From: Bacteroidales bacterium
Lineage (GTDB): Bacteria > Bacteroidota > Bacteroidia > Bacteroidales > Muribaculaceae
Assembly: GCA_019416425.1 (NCBI GenBank)
Contig: DXXK01000085.1
Location: forward strand, 20,879 to 84,878
Reading direction: 5' to 3'
DNA: 64,000 nucleotides
Position numbers and translations under genes: made by a program. Below the pieces are notes generated by a model that saw nothing but the letters and a program-made list of their open reading frames with translations, had not been told where the DNA came from and searched no databases. This document shows, one piece after another, positions 47,273 to 57,684 of the stretch. How positions within the stretch are numbered: the first letter of the stretch is position 1; each line of letters opens with the position of its first letter.

Positions 47273-49021
47273 TTAGAAATCAGTGGTGTAATAGCCGCTT
47301 ACGGTTACGCGGACGTTCTTGAATGTCACGGTCTGCTCGGGCGACAGCGGTTTCTGGTCGTTGCCGGACTTCATGATCGCGCGGATATGGATGCCGTCCA
47401 GGTCCTTGATCTCGCTGTGCGATATGATGGTCAGGGGCTGGTCCTTCTTGTTGGGCTCCAGGACATTGCTCTCGATGTTTCCTACCTTGTCACCATTGGT
47501 GTTGATGGCGTACGATTCAAGCTGTACGCTTACCGGGGCATCGTTGTCTACAGTGGCCGTTATCGTCATTGTGGTGATGGTCAGGTCTTTCAGCGTATCG
47601 TCCGACCATCCGTCCTGGGTGTCCTCATAGACTACGATTGAGCCTTCCTTGAAGCCGAGGGGTGCCAGCAGCTCATACTTGCCCTGGACAGGTTGCAGGT
47701 CTCGGCCCAGCGGGAAATTGTCGGCATGCTGGTCAGGCAGCCCGGGGTTCACGACCTCGATCTTGATGCTCTGCGGCAGCGTTGCCTTGGCGGCGTCTGC
47801 ATCGGGAACAGACAGCAGGTCGGACAGCGAGCTGAACTTGACGAACTTCAGGTTCTGGCTGTACTCAGCCGGAGCTGCCACCTGCTCGGGAGCCAGCAGG
47901 AAGTTGTAAGGTCCGTTGATGCCGTTGTTGTAGCTCACCTCGATCTTGGCATTGTTGTCGGGAACGAAGGTCTGGTCGGGCATGCCGTTGTCGCGGATGG
48001 ACGTCAGTCTCAGGCCGCTGTTGTACGACATCTTCTGGTCACCGACGGGGTTGTTCAGGCCAAGGTACAGCTGCGGGTTGGCCACCTTGATGTTGGTGCC
48101 CTCACCCTTCAGGAAGTCGGGCAGGTCGCCGATCGATACGGGGGCGATGTCGATACCCTCGACTGTGTACTGGATGTTGCCTGACAAACCGGTCACGTTG
48201 ATGTCCGTGAGCTTATACTCGATCTTGATGGACAGGTCGTGCGGATGTGCCGCACCAAGGTCCAGATCCAGATTACCGCTGTTCAGGCCCAGGATACCGT
48301 CGATCTTCATCGTACCGTTGTTATTGTCGAACGTCAGCGTCGGGTTCTCGGCCGTCAGGTCCATCTTATCGATGTCAAGCGACAGTTTCAACTCACGGCC
48401 GTTGGCGGACTTGCACTGGGGAACCGTCCAGACTCCCGATTTGGGATCATATGTACCATTGGAGACGTTGGATACCTCCATATTTACAGGCAGCTGGAAT
48501 TTGAGGTCCTTGAACTCTACGGCGCTGAGGTCCACGTTGTCGAGTGTAGCGGAGATTGTCAGCGATGTACCGGTGGTATAGACCGCATCCATGCCGTAGA
48601 TGGCCTTGTCGACACCTGTGGTGAAATAGGTGAAGTTGGTTGCCGACTCCGGGATGTTGATCACGGCGATCGGGGCCTTCCTATTGCTGTTGTAAGGCAG
48701 CGTCAGGGAGGTCACAGTAGGGTTGATGGCCGGAGCGGCGATGTGGATCGGGTTGATCCTGATGGGATCCGACTGGAATGTTCCGGTCTGCGACAGAGCG
48801 TAGACTCTTTCTCCGTTTACTTCTACGATCTTGATGTTACTGTTGTCTTCAATGCTGAACACATCGTCCAGCTTCATTTTGTCAATGTTGATCGGGAGCG
48901 TCAGGTTATTGACCTTTACCTCGCTGGTGGTATCGATGTCCTTCAGATCATAATTGTCATCGATACATCCCGTCAACAGCAGGCATGAAGCACCTGCCAA
49001 AGCAAGAAATTTGTGACTCAT
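47273..49021 (-). CDS. Large beta-rich lipoprotein, function unknown
   Basis: This 582-residue protein has a classic lipoprotein signal (ALAGASCLLLTGC, acylated Cys19) followed by IDDNYDLKDIDTTSEVKV. The rest looks like several Ig-like or jelly-roll beta domains: repeated VTSLTLPYNSN, LTISATLDNVDL, LSLDIDKMDLTAENPTLTF, VPEIKIEV-like strands, and a final TVTFKNVRVTVSGYY. No catalytic motif was seen. It is co-directional with, and just upstream of, the DUF5723 barrel gene. A surface lipoprotein/barrel pair is a reasonable but unproven idea. A TAATTTTG element at 49053-49060 (minus) may be its promoter. Confidence 0.7.
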   Translation of the reverse strand: MSHKFLALAGASCLLLTGCIDDNYDLKDIDTTSEVKVNNLTLPINIDKMKLDDVFSIEDNSNIKIVEVNGERVYALSQTGTFQSDPIRINPIHIAAPAINPTVTSLTLPYNSNRKAPIAVINIPESATNFTYFTTGVDKAIYGMDAVYTTGTSLTISATLDNVDLSAVEFKDLKFQLPVNMEVSNVSNGTYDPKSGVWTVPQCKSANGRELKLSLDIDKMDLTAENPTLTFDNNNGTMKIDGILGLNSGNLDLDLGAAHPHDLSIKIEYKLTDINVTGLSGNIQYTVEGIDIAPVSIGDLPDFLKGEGTNIKVANPQLYLGLNNPVGDQKMSYNSGLRLTSIRDNGMPDQTFVPDNNAKIEVSYNNGINGPYNFLLAPEQVAAPAEYSQNLKFVKFSSLSDLLSVPDADAAKATLPQSIKIEVVNPGLPDQHADNFPLGRDLQPVQGKYELLAPLGFKEGSIVVYEDTQDGWSDDTLKDLTITTMTITATVDNDAPVSVQLESYAINTNGDKVGNIESNVLEPNKKDQPLTIISHSEIKDLDGIHIRAIMKSGNDQKPLSPEQTVTFKNVRVTVSGYYTTDF

Positions 49022-49186
49022 GTCAATTATTAGTGTTTGAGTAATTAAGTTGCAAAATTAGTTAAAATTTCCCAACAATTATGCACCTCCCCTTAAAAAT
49101 CCTCAATTTTAACACATTTTCCTATCATTTTCATCACGAATCTCCCGTAATTTAGCCACAATCTGTGCCCCCTCGTGGCAGCAAAT

Positions 49187-49349
49187 GTAAAATACTGCAT
49201 TCTGAACATATCAAAATATGTAAATTAGTGCAATCTGGGAACACAAAATATGTAAATTAGTGCGTTCTAAACCTACCATATTGTGTAAATTAGTGCAGTT
49301 CGAGAATACAAAATATGTAAATTAATGCGTTCTGTAAAGAAAAAATTCA
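49187..49349 (+). repeat. Array of five degenerate 32/33-bp direct repeats upstream of the ATPase gene
   Basis: The core GTAAATTAGTGC recurs with copies beginning at 49187 (diverged), 49220, 49252, 49285 and 49317, at steps of 33, 32, 33 and 32 bp. The left half of most units also reads AAAATAT, and the part after the core is variable (AATCTG, GTTCTA, AGTTCG, GTTCTG). An inverted copy of the core end (TGCACTA, 49356-49362) overlaps the ATPase promoter. The rest of 49022-49186 is A+T-rich spacer without a gene. Confidence 0.85.
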
Positions 49350-49357
49350 TATATTTG
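49350..49357 (+). promoter_or_regulatory. Predicted -7 element of the ATPase gene
   Basis: TATATTTG, a perfect TAnnTTTG match, 18 bp before the ATG. It is directly joined to the repeat array and overlaps an inverted copy of the repeat core. Confidence 0.65.
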
Positions 49358-49375
49358 CACTAAAATATATCATTT

Positions 49376-50650
49376 ATGGATAAGAGAATACTTGAAACAA
49401 TCCTCTCAGACCAGGCTGAGGAACTTGCGTTGAAACAACATTTACGTTTCTGCAAGCGTATGGAAGAAGAACTAATCGACTTGAACAGCACGCAGGCTCA
49501 GGTCGTGATAGGCGTGAGACGAAGCGGAAAATCCACAATATGTTACAATGCCTTGACCAGAAAAGGGCTGAAATTCGCATATGTCAATTTTGATGACGAA
49601 CGTCTGGTGAATCTCAAAGGTGAGGATCTTAATGACGTTTTAGAGGTTCTATACAAAATCAACGGTGATTTCAATTACCTGTTCATTGATGAGATACAGA
49701 ACATCCCTGAATGGCATCTGTTTGTGAACAGACTTCTCCGTAGGCAGATGCACATCATCATAACAGGATCCAATGCGAAACTTCTAAGTGGAGAACTTGC
49801 CACCCACCTCACAGGACGCCATCATACGATATCGCTTTACCCCTTCTCCTTTGCCGAATATTGTGATGCAAAAGAAATCGATGTGGAATCAAGAACTACT
49901 AAAGCCATAGCCACACGCAGGGCAGTCTTTGATGAATATATGCATCAAGGTGGTTTCCCGGAGTTGTTGTTTATTGACAATGAACGTGATTACATTGATA
50001 GTCTTGTTGACAACATATTAAAACGAGATATCGAGCAACGATTCAAGGTGACTTTCACTTCTACCTTCGAGGAAATGTCCCATCACCTTTTGAACGTTTC
50101 ACCGACCGTCATCGTGGATAAAAGCATTCAGGAGACTTTTGGTTTCAAGTCGCAACATACCGTAAAAAATTACGTCAGCTATCTTAAGCAGGCATATCTG
50201 TTGGTTGGATTGCACAAATACTCACCCAAAAGCCGTCAGCGGGTATCAGGAGAGAAAGCCTATCCGATTGATGTCTCGCTGATGAATAAAAGGTCGGATG
50301 CATTTGCAGGAGAGAATCTGGGATGGCGATTGGAAACAATTGTATATATGGAATTGTTGCGGAGATACAAGAGCCAAGGCCTGGACTTATACTATTTCCA
50401 AGATCGTTCAGGAGAATGCGATTTTGTGGTGTGCGAAAACCGCAAGGCGATTCTCGCCGTGCAGGTATCATACGACATATCCTCCGATAAGACAAGGAAG
50501 CGCGAAATATCCGGCTTGATCCTGGCTGCCCGAAAGACAGGTTGTAAAAATCTCCTACTTTTGACGGACCACACCGATGAGGATATAGTCCACGATGACT
50601 ACAACATCGCCATCCGTCCGGTATTCGACTATGTCTTGAGTCCGTCCTGA
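49376..50650 (+). CDS. AAA-family ATPase with C-terminal DUF4143
   Basis: This 424-residue protein has an AAA_14-type ATPase domain: Walker A GVRRSGKST (46-54), Walker B YLFIDE (101-106), sensor GSN (131-133) and the arginine-bearing LTGRHHTISLYPFSFAEY (from 145). A DUF4143 domain follows. Its end has the restriction-nuclease-like pattern E320, D349 (GECDFVV) and AVQVSYD (362-368), where Gln363 stands in place of the usual Glu of E-x-K. The biological role of this common family is unsettled. The gene is visibly more A+T-rich than its neighbours and stands alone, between a repeat array and a hairpin cluster, which suggests horizontal origin. Confidence 0.9.
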   Translation: MDKRILETILSDQAEELALKQHLRFCKRMEEELIDLNSTQAQVVIGVRRSGKSTICYNALTRKGLKFAYVNFDDERLVNLKGEDLNDVLEVLYKINGDFNYLFIDEIQNIPEWHLFVNRLLRRQMHIIITGSNAKLLSGELATHLTGRHHTISLYPFSFAEYCDAKEIDVESRTTKAIATRRAVFDEYMHQGGFPELLFIDNERDYIDSLVDNILKRDIEQRFKVTFTSTFEEMSHHLLNVSPTVIVDKSIQETFGFKSQHTVKNYVSYLKQAYLLVGLHKYSPKSRQRVSGEKAYPIDVSLMNKRSDAFAGENLGWRLETIVYMELLRRYKSQGLDLYYFQDRSGECDFVVCENRKAILAVQVSYDISSDKTRKREISGLILAARKTGCKNLLLLTDHTDEDIVHDDYNIAIRPVFDYVLSPS

Positions 50651-50696
50651 ATCTGATTTGAATCGCTCCTGAATCTTTGGAGTTTCTCCTGAATCT
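50645..50696 (+). repeat. Three direct copies of TCCTGAATCT at the ATPase stop
   Basis: TCCTGAATCT lies at 50645-50654, 50667-50676 and 50687-50696. The first copy contains the TGA stop of the ATPase gene (50648-50650). Spacing is 22 and 20 bp. Confidence 0.8.
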
Positions 50697-50712
50697 GACC
50701 GCAGGGTGGTCA
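50696..50712. other. Small hairpin TGACC/GGTCA
   Basis: TGACC-GCAGGGT-GGTCA, a 5-bp stem. Its sequence resembles the larger hairpin at 50777-50795 (GACCGC-rGGG-yGGTC). Confidence 0.5.
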
Positions 50713-50722
50713 CACATAGTAG

Positions 50723-50772
50723 CCTCGGGGCGAATCGGTTTTGCCAATTCGACCCGGGGTAAACTATTTTTT
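50723..50772 (+). terminator. Strong terminator of the ATPase gene
   Basis: A stem of about 15 pairs joins 50723-50738 to 50744-50759 (CCTCGGG...CGAAT / ATTCG...CCCGGGG) with a TTTTG loop and two mismatches. A T6 run follows at 50767-50772. Confidence 0.8.
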
Positions 50773-50776
50773 CACT

Positions 50777-50795
50777 GCGACCGCGGGGCGGTCGC
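50777..50795. other. Perfect 7-bp hairpin GCGACCG/CGGTCGC
   Basis: GCGACCG-CGGGG-CGGTCGC is G+C-rich in an A+T-rich surrounding and similar to the hairpin at 50696-50712. The remaining 50796-50880 shows nothing further. Confidence 0.7.
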
Positions 50796-50880
50796 GCAAT
50801 GTGTCAATGTGAAGTGCAAATATAAATTGCAGGTATAACAGGTATAATGAGAGTAATAAACCTCTGATCCGCTATGCTAT

Positions 50881-51549
50881 TTATTTCTGGAGGAGTGGCT
50901 GGAGTTTGGTGCGGAAGGTGGATTTGTCGATCAGGCGGTAGTGGGGATGGTAAGAGGCATTGAAGCGGCGGCTGTGGTGGACGGCATAGTTGCCGGAGGC
51001 CAGGACGGAGTCGATCATGGCCTTGTCGGAATCATAATTCTTTAAGTTTGTGGGAACGAATTTCAGGATGTCATTCCATTCAGCAGTCCATTCCTCAATC
51101 GTGGGGAAAACAACGTTACCCGCGCTTTCCATGAATGTCTTGAAGAACTCATCCTCCGTTACGAAGCCATCCCGAATCACAGCAAAGCTGACCCGATAGT
51201 AGTTACAACCCGCACCGGCAGGCTCATAATAGGGCAACGCCGACTCCCCCATACTCATCAACTCACTGTGAAGATATCTCCGCGCCGCCAACGTATCGGC
51301 AACAAGATGCCCGGGACCGAAGCGATCCTGGAAGAAACTCTTGTAGATATCCCGCAACTCCGAGTCAGGATACTTATGCAGTATCTCTTCGACAACCGCT
51401 TTATAGTCAGGCCGAGACTCCACATAACATATCATGGCCCTATCACAAGTCACTGCCGCGGGCACAGGGCCTTCTGCTACTGCGCAGGTAATAAACAGCA
51501 CTCCCCCGCAGAGGAGTGCTGTCTGTCTTGGTTTCAGCTTCATAATCAT
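50881..51549 (-). CDS. Exported protein of unknown function (RFGPGHL motif)
   Basis: This 222-residue protein has an N-terminal signal (ALLCGGVLFITCAVAEG, with the cysteine giving a possible but weak lipobox). The mature part carries distinctive stretches: VESRPDYKAVVEEILHKYPD, YKSFFQDRFGPGHLVAD, YYEPAGAGCNYYRVSFAVIRDG and HHSRRFNASYHPHYRLI. I have a memory of similar uncharacterised proteins in Bacteroides but no function. The start ATG (51549) overlaps the flavin-reductase stop (ATGA), favouring it over the ATG at 51543. A perfect 10-bp hairpin lies inside the signal-peptide codons (51495-51522). Confidence 0.7.
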   Translation of the reverse strand: MIMKLKPRQTALLCGGVLFITCAVAEGPVPAAVTCDRAMICYVESRPDYKAVVEEILHKYPDSELRDIYKSFFQDRFGPGHLVADTLAARRYLHSELMSMGESALPYYEPAGAGCNYYRVSFAVIRDGFVTEDEFFKTFMESAGNVVFPTIEEWTAEWNDILKFVPTNLKNYDSDKAMIDSVLASGNYAVHHSRRFNASYHPHYRLIDKSTFRTKLQPLLQK

Positions 51550-52109
51550 TTCAGGGCCGCGCCATCCTTGAAAGCGTTTCCTATACGCTGACCCAAGGCG
51601 ATATAGCCGTTATGAATGGGATCGAAGGTGATCAGGTTCATCTTCTCCACATCCGGCTCGCCATCCTCGGCCAAGTATTTCTCGTCACAGACTATATTGA
51701 CGATCTCGGCGATAAGATAGAATCCCGTCTTGGACTCGTTGAGTTTCTCCTTGATGCGGCACTCCAGAGTCATCGGGAAGTCAGTAAACAACGGAGCATT
51801 CACATTCTCCGCCTTCACCACGTTCCATCCAGTACGGGCGATCTTGTCATGCATCACCTTGCCCGACACCAGACCGACAAAGTCCGCCGCCACATGCTGG
51901 TCAGCAGTGGCGAAAGCAACGGTAAACTCACCGCAACGGTTCAGGTTCCGGGTCGTGGCATGCGACCCCATCGAAATCATTATCTCATGGTAATCCCACT
52001 GGCCACCCCACGCCGCATTCATCGCATTGGGCGTACCGTCCTCATCATACGTGCCGATTATCAGCACAGGCTGTGGCAGCATCCACGCCTTCGGTTTAAA
52101 ATTCTTCAT
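51546..52109 (-). CDS. Flavin reductase family protein
   Basis: This 187-residue split-barrel FMN-binding protein of the flavin reductase/FlaRed family reduces flavins or uses them on small substrates. Family features are the N-terminal PVLIIGTYDEDGTPNAMNAAW, the FMN-contacting SMGSHATTRNLNRCGEFTVAF and the C-terminal DPIHNGYIALGQRIGNAFKDG. There is no signal peptide, so it is cytoplasmic. It sits 37 bp after the GH92 gene and overlaps the next gene by 4 bp. Its link to mannoside degradation is not obvious and may be a simple read-through operon. Confidence 0.88.
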   Translation of the reverse strand: MKNFKPKAWMLPQPVLIIGTYDEDGTPNAMNAAWGGQWDYHEIMISMGSHATTRNLNRCGEFTVAFATADQHVAADFVGLVSGKVMHDKIARTGWNVVKAENVNAPLFTDFPMTLECRIKEKLNESKTGFYLIAEIVNIVCDEKYLAEDGEPDVEKMNLITFDPIHNGYIALGQRIGNAFKDGAALK

Positions 52110-52146
52110 ACTCTAATAACGCTTTACAGATTCATAAGTGCGGACA

Positions 52147-54309
52147 TCACTTCGGTCCCATGTCGAATTCCAGTATACCGCCGTTCACTATATCCTGATG
52201 CGTGACGTACATCTTGTCATACGGACGTCCGTTGAGCCTGACACCGCATATATAGCGGTTGGTGTACGAGATGCCGTTGGCCTTTACCCGGAACGTACCG
52301 CCCGGCACGGTCATGTCTGCTTCCTCGAACAGAGGCGTGCCGAACCAGAAACGGCCGCTGCCCGGCTCGACCTGGTAGAATCCCAGCGACGACAAGATAT
52401 ACCAAGCCGACATCTGGCCGGCATCCTCGTTGCCGATTATGCCATCCCGCCTCGTGGTGTAGAACTCATATGCAACTTTGCGGATCAGATCGGCGGCCTT
52501 ATCGTTGCGGCCCAGCATGGTGTAGAAATATATGATATGATGCGAGGGCTCGTTGCCGTGGGCATACTGGCCTATCAGACCCGACACGTCCGGGGACACA
52601 TCCTCGCCCGTCAGGACACTGCTGGTAGTGAACAATGTATCCAGAGCGGCGACTGTCCGGTCACGTCCGCCGAAGAACTTCACAAGGCCGTCAAGATCCT
52701 GCGGTGCCAGCCATGTGTACTGCCAGGCGTTCCCCTCGCAATAGTCATCCGTACGGTGCGTGATGGCGTTGGGGTCGAAAGGCGTACGCCATGAGCCATC
52801 CGTCATCTTGCCCCGGACAAATCCCGTTGACTTATCAAGATAGTGACGGTAAGACTTGCTGAGTTTCTCGAATTTCCGTGCGGTTGCCTTATCCCCCATT
52901 GCCCGAGCCGCAGCAGCTATGGCCGCATCGGCTATGGCATACTCCATGTCGTATGCAATGGACTCCCTCATCTTGTCCGACGGTATGAAACCGAATTCCT
53001 GACGATACTTGCCACCCCTCGCGGTGTCGGCCGCTGTGGTCAGCAACGCCTTGTATGCACGCTCCAGGTCCACACCCGGCGTCCGCTTCGCCACGGCGTC
53101 GGCCACGGCAATGGCTCCCGGATTACCGACCATGCAATCGGTCTCGTTGCCCCACAGATGCCATACCGGCAACCGTCCCTGCTCCTCGGCGATATTCACC
53201 ATATTATTGATCATCTCCACGTTACGGTCAGGATGAATCAACGCCATCAGCGGCATCTGGGCCCTGTACGTATCCCATAGCGAGTGGCCGCTGTACTGCC
53301 TCTGGTCAGACTGGTGAACCTTACCGTCAGCTCCACGATAATGTCCATCTACATCGCTCATGTTCGACGGCATGATCATGGTGTGGTACATCGAGGTGTA
53401 GAATTTCTTGCGCGCATCTGCATCATCGGTAGTTATATGGATTCTGCCAAGGCAATCGTTCCATGCATCGGTGGCTGACGCACGGACTGCATCGAAGTTC
53501 CAGCCCGGCAGCTCCGCGGCCAGGTTTGCCTTGGCACCATCAACCGATACCGACGACAACGCCACCTTAACCTGGATCCGCTCGCCGGGTGCTGTCTTGA
53601 AGTCGGCACGGCCGAACCATCCATTATCATCCTTGATTTCGAAGGACGTGAACGGTTTGGAGAACTCAGCTACGAAATAGACCTTTTGATCTTTGGCCCA
53701 ACCCTTGGAGAACCTATGCCCCACGATTCGGGTGTTTCCCTCCTGGGTCATGGCGACGTCTATAGGGCTGTCGTCGCAACCGCCGTTCTTCAGGTCGATG
53801 ACGATGGCCGCCGAGTCGCTTGCCGGGAATGTATACCGGCTCAGGCCCACACGGTCCGTCGCCGTCATCTCGGCCTTGATACCGTAGCGTGCCAACGGAA
53901 TCGAGTAATACCCGGGCTCGGCAATCTCTTTGGAACGGTCGGCATACGACCACATGCCGCTTGACGGGTCTTTCTCCTCGCCGCGGGCGTAGGTCACCTC
54001 ACCTACAACCGGCATGAGCGTCACGTCGAACAAGTCACCGCAACCGGTGCCCGATAGATGGGTGTGCGAGAATCCGATAACCGTCGAATCACTGTCATGG
54101 TAACCCGATACAAAATCCCAACCCTGCGGAATGCTGGTAGGGCCTAACTGCACCATTCCGAATGGAACGTTGGCGCCGACAAATACATGACCGTGGAAAC
54201 CGGTACCGATTTTCGTATCGACATAGTCAACATAGTTCGCAGCTCCGGCTACAGAACACAATACGAGGACAATACCCCCGCAAAACATTGATAAATAACT
54301 TCGTTTCAT
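52147..54309 (-). CDS. GH92 alpha-mannosidase
   Basis: This is a calcium-dependent exo-alpha-mannosidase acting on N-glycan or yeast mannan-type mannosides, in the periplasm or on the surface. It has 720 residues and a signal peptide (FCGGIVLVLCSVAGA). The N-terminal beta-sandwich starts YVDYVDTKIGTG and carries VPFGMVQLGPTS and GFSHTHLSGTGC. The (alpha/alpha)6 barrel carries SLWDTYR (343-349), the general-acid Glu389 in HLWGNETDCM and the C-terminal GNEDAGQMSAWY. All key residues appear intact. Bond preference (alpha-1,2, -1,3 or others) cannot be read here. It is not next to a SusCD pair. A hairpin separates it from valS. Confidence 0.95.
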   Translation of the reverse strand: MKRSYLSMFCGGIVLVLCSVAGAANYVDYVDTKIGTGFHGHVFVGANVPFGMVQLGPTSIPQGWDFVSGYHDSDSTVIGFSHTHLSGTGCGDLFDVTLMPVVGEVTYARGEEKDPSSGMWSYADRSKEIAEPGYYSIPLARYGIKAEMTATDRVGLSRYTFPASDSAAIVIDLKNGGCDDSPIDVAMTQEGNTRIVGHRFSKGWAKDQKVYFVAEFSKPFTSFEIKDDNGWFGRADFKTAPGERIQVKVALSSVSVDGAKANLAAELPGWNFDAVRASATDAWNDCLGRIHITTDDADARKKFYTSMYHTMIMPSNMSDVDGHYRGADGKVHQSDQRQYSGHSLWDTYRAQMPLMALIHPDRNVEMINNMVNIAEEQGRLPVWHLWGNETDCMVGNPGAIAVADAVAKRTPGVDLERAYKALLTTAADTARGGKYRQEFGFIPSDKMRESIAYDMEYAIADAAIAAAARAMGDKATARKFEKLSKSYRHYLDKSTGFVRGKMTDGSWRTPFDPNAITHRTDDYCEGNAWQYTWLAPQDLDGLVKFFGGRDRTVAALDTLFTTSSVLTGEDVSPDVSGLIGQYAHGNEPSHHIIYFYTMLGRNDKAADLIRKVAYEFYTTRRDGIIGNEDAGQMSAWYILSSLGFYQVEPGSGRFWFGTPLFEEADMTVPGGTFRVKANGISYTNRYICGVRLNGRPYDKMYVTHQDIVNGGILEFDMGPK

Positions 54310-54320
54310 AATATTAGATT

Positions 54321-54357
54321 TGAAAGCGGCAGTCCCCCAGCGGAAGACTGCCCCTTT
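54321..54357 (-). terminator. Hairpin between valS and the GH92 gene
   Basis: GAAAG-c-GGCAGTC / GACTGCC-c-CTTTC, a 12-bp stem with one mismatch and an 11-nt loop, lies 27 bp after the valS stop. It has no proper T-run beyond the stem, so it is a weak terminator or a processing site. Confidence 0.55.
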
Positions 54358-54384
54358 CTATAGATTTTGTTTTGTTCTCTTCGA

Positions 54385-57009
<2,625 letters not shown>

Positions 57010-57127
57010 ATCGATGAATAATCACTTTGATATTTTGCAAATATTCGCTTTAAACTGCAAAATTACAAAAAAATACGTTATAATTGAAAGTTATTATTGA
57101 AAAAGGATTCCTTAAAAGACCTGACTA

Positions 57128-57655
57128 ATGTCGAAAACAACGGTAAAGAAGGCGCTGGCCGGGCTTGATGCCGATGAGCTGCGCGAGATGATAATGGAGA
57201 TGTATGCCGCGCGCCGCGAGGCCCGCGACTATCTGGAGTTCTGGGCGAATCCCGACCTGGAACAGGAACTTGACACAGCCAAGTCCCGGATATTCAAGGT
57301 CTACTTCACCGCTGTCGACAAACCGCGACGCAAACCGACTGTGACCGAAGTCAAGACCATAAAAAAGTATTTCGAGACCCTTTGCCCCGACCCCGAGCGG
57401 ATGTGCGACCTGATGCTGTATATCCCGGAGACGATGCTGTCATGGCTCAAGGCTCGCCGTGGCCTTGGGATGGTCAGCTGCCGGCCTCGTATCGAGAAAG
57501 CCATCGAGGAAGCCTCCGCATATATCGAATCATCCGGCATGGAGGCACAGTTCGGCCTGCGTCTGGATCGGCTGCGTGAGTCTTTCCGCGATTTCTACGA
57601 TAATCAGCCCGCGACTACTCTGCGCGGTCGTCGCCGCAGATGGGGATGGTATTGA
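57128..57655 (+). CDS. DUF6155 family protein
   Basis: This 175-residue, helix-rich and highly charged cytoplasmic protein begins MSKTTVKKALAGLDADELREMIMEMYAARREARDYLEF (pattern noted, not a catalytic motif). It continues with KSRIFKVYF and RRKPTVTEVKTIKKYFETL and ends in a basic tail (RGRRRRWGWY). The N-terminus resembles a SAP-like or helix-hairpin-helix start, but I cannot assign a role. DUF6155 proteins are small and widespread in Bacteroidota. It is a single gene convergent with the next. Confidence 0.75.
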   Translation: MSKTTVKKALAGLDADELREMIMEMYAARREARDYLEFWANPDLEQELDTAKSRIFKVYFTAVDKPRRKPTVTEVKTIKKYFETLCPDPERMCDLMLYIPETMLSWLKARRGLGMVSCRPRIEKAIEEASAYIESSGMEAQFGLRLDRLRESFRDFYDNQPATTLRGRRRRWGWY

Positions 57656-57684
57656 AATAAATGACTTTCAAAAACAAGCGAGTT

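Noticed and set aside
49187..49349. CRISPR array
   Set aside because: Repeats are degenerate with a 12-bp core, spacers are not unique in the CRISPR sense, the period is 32-33 bp in total, and no cas genes are near.
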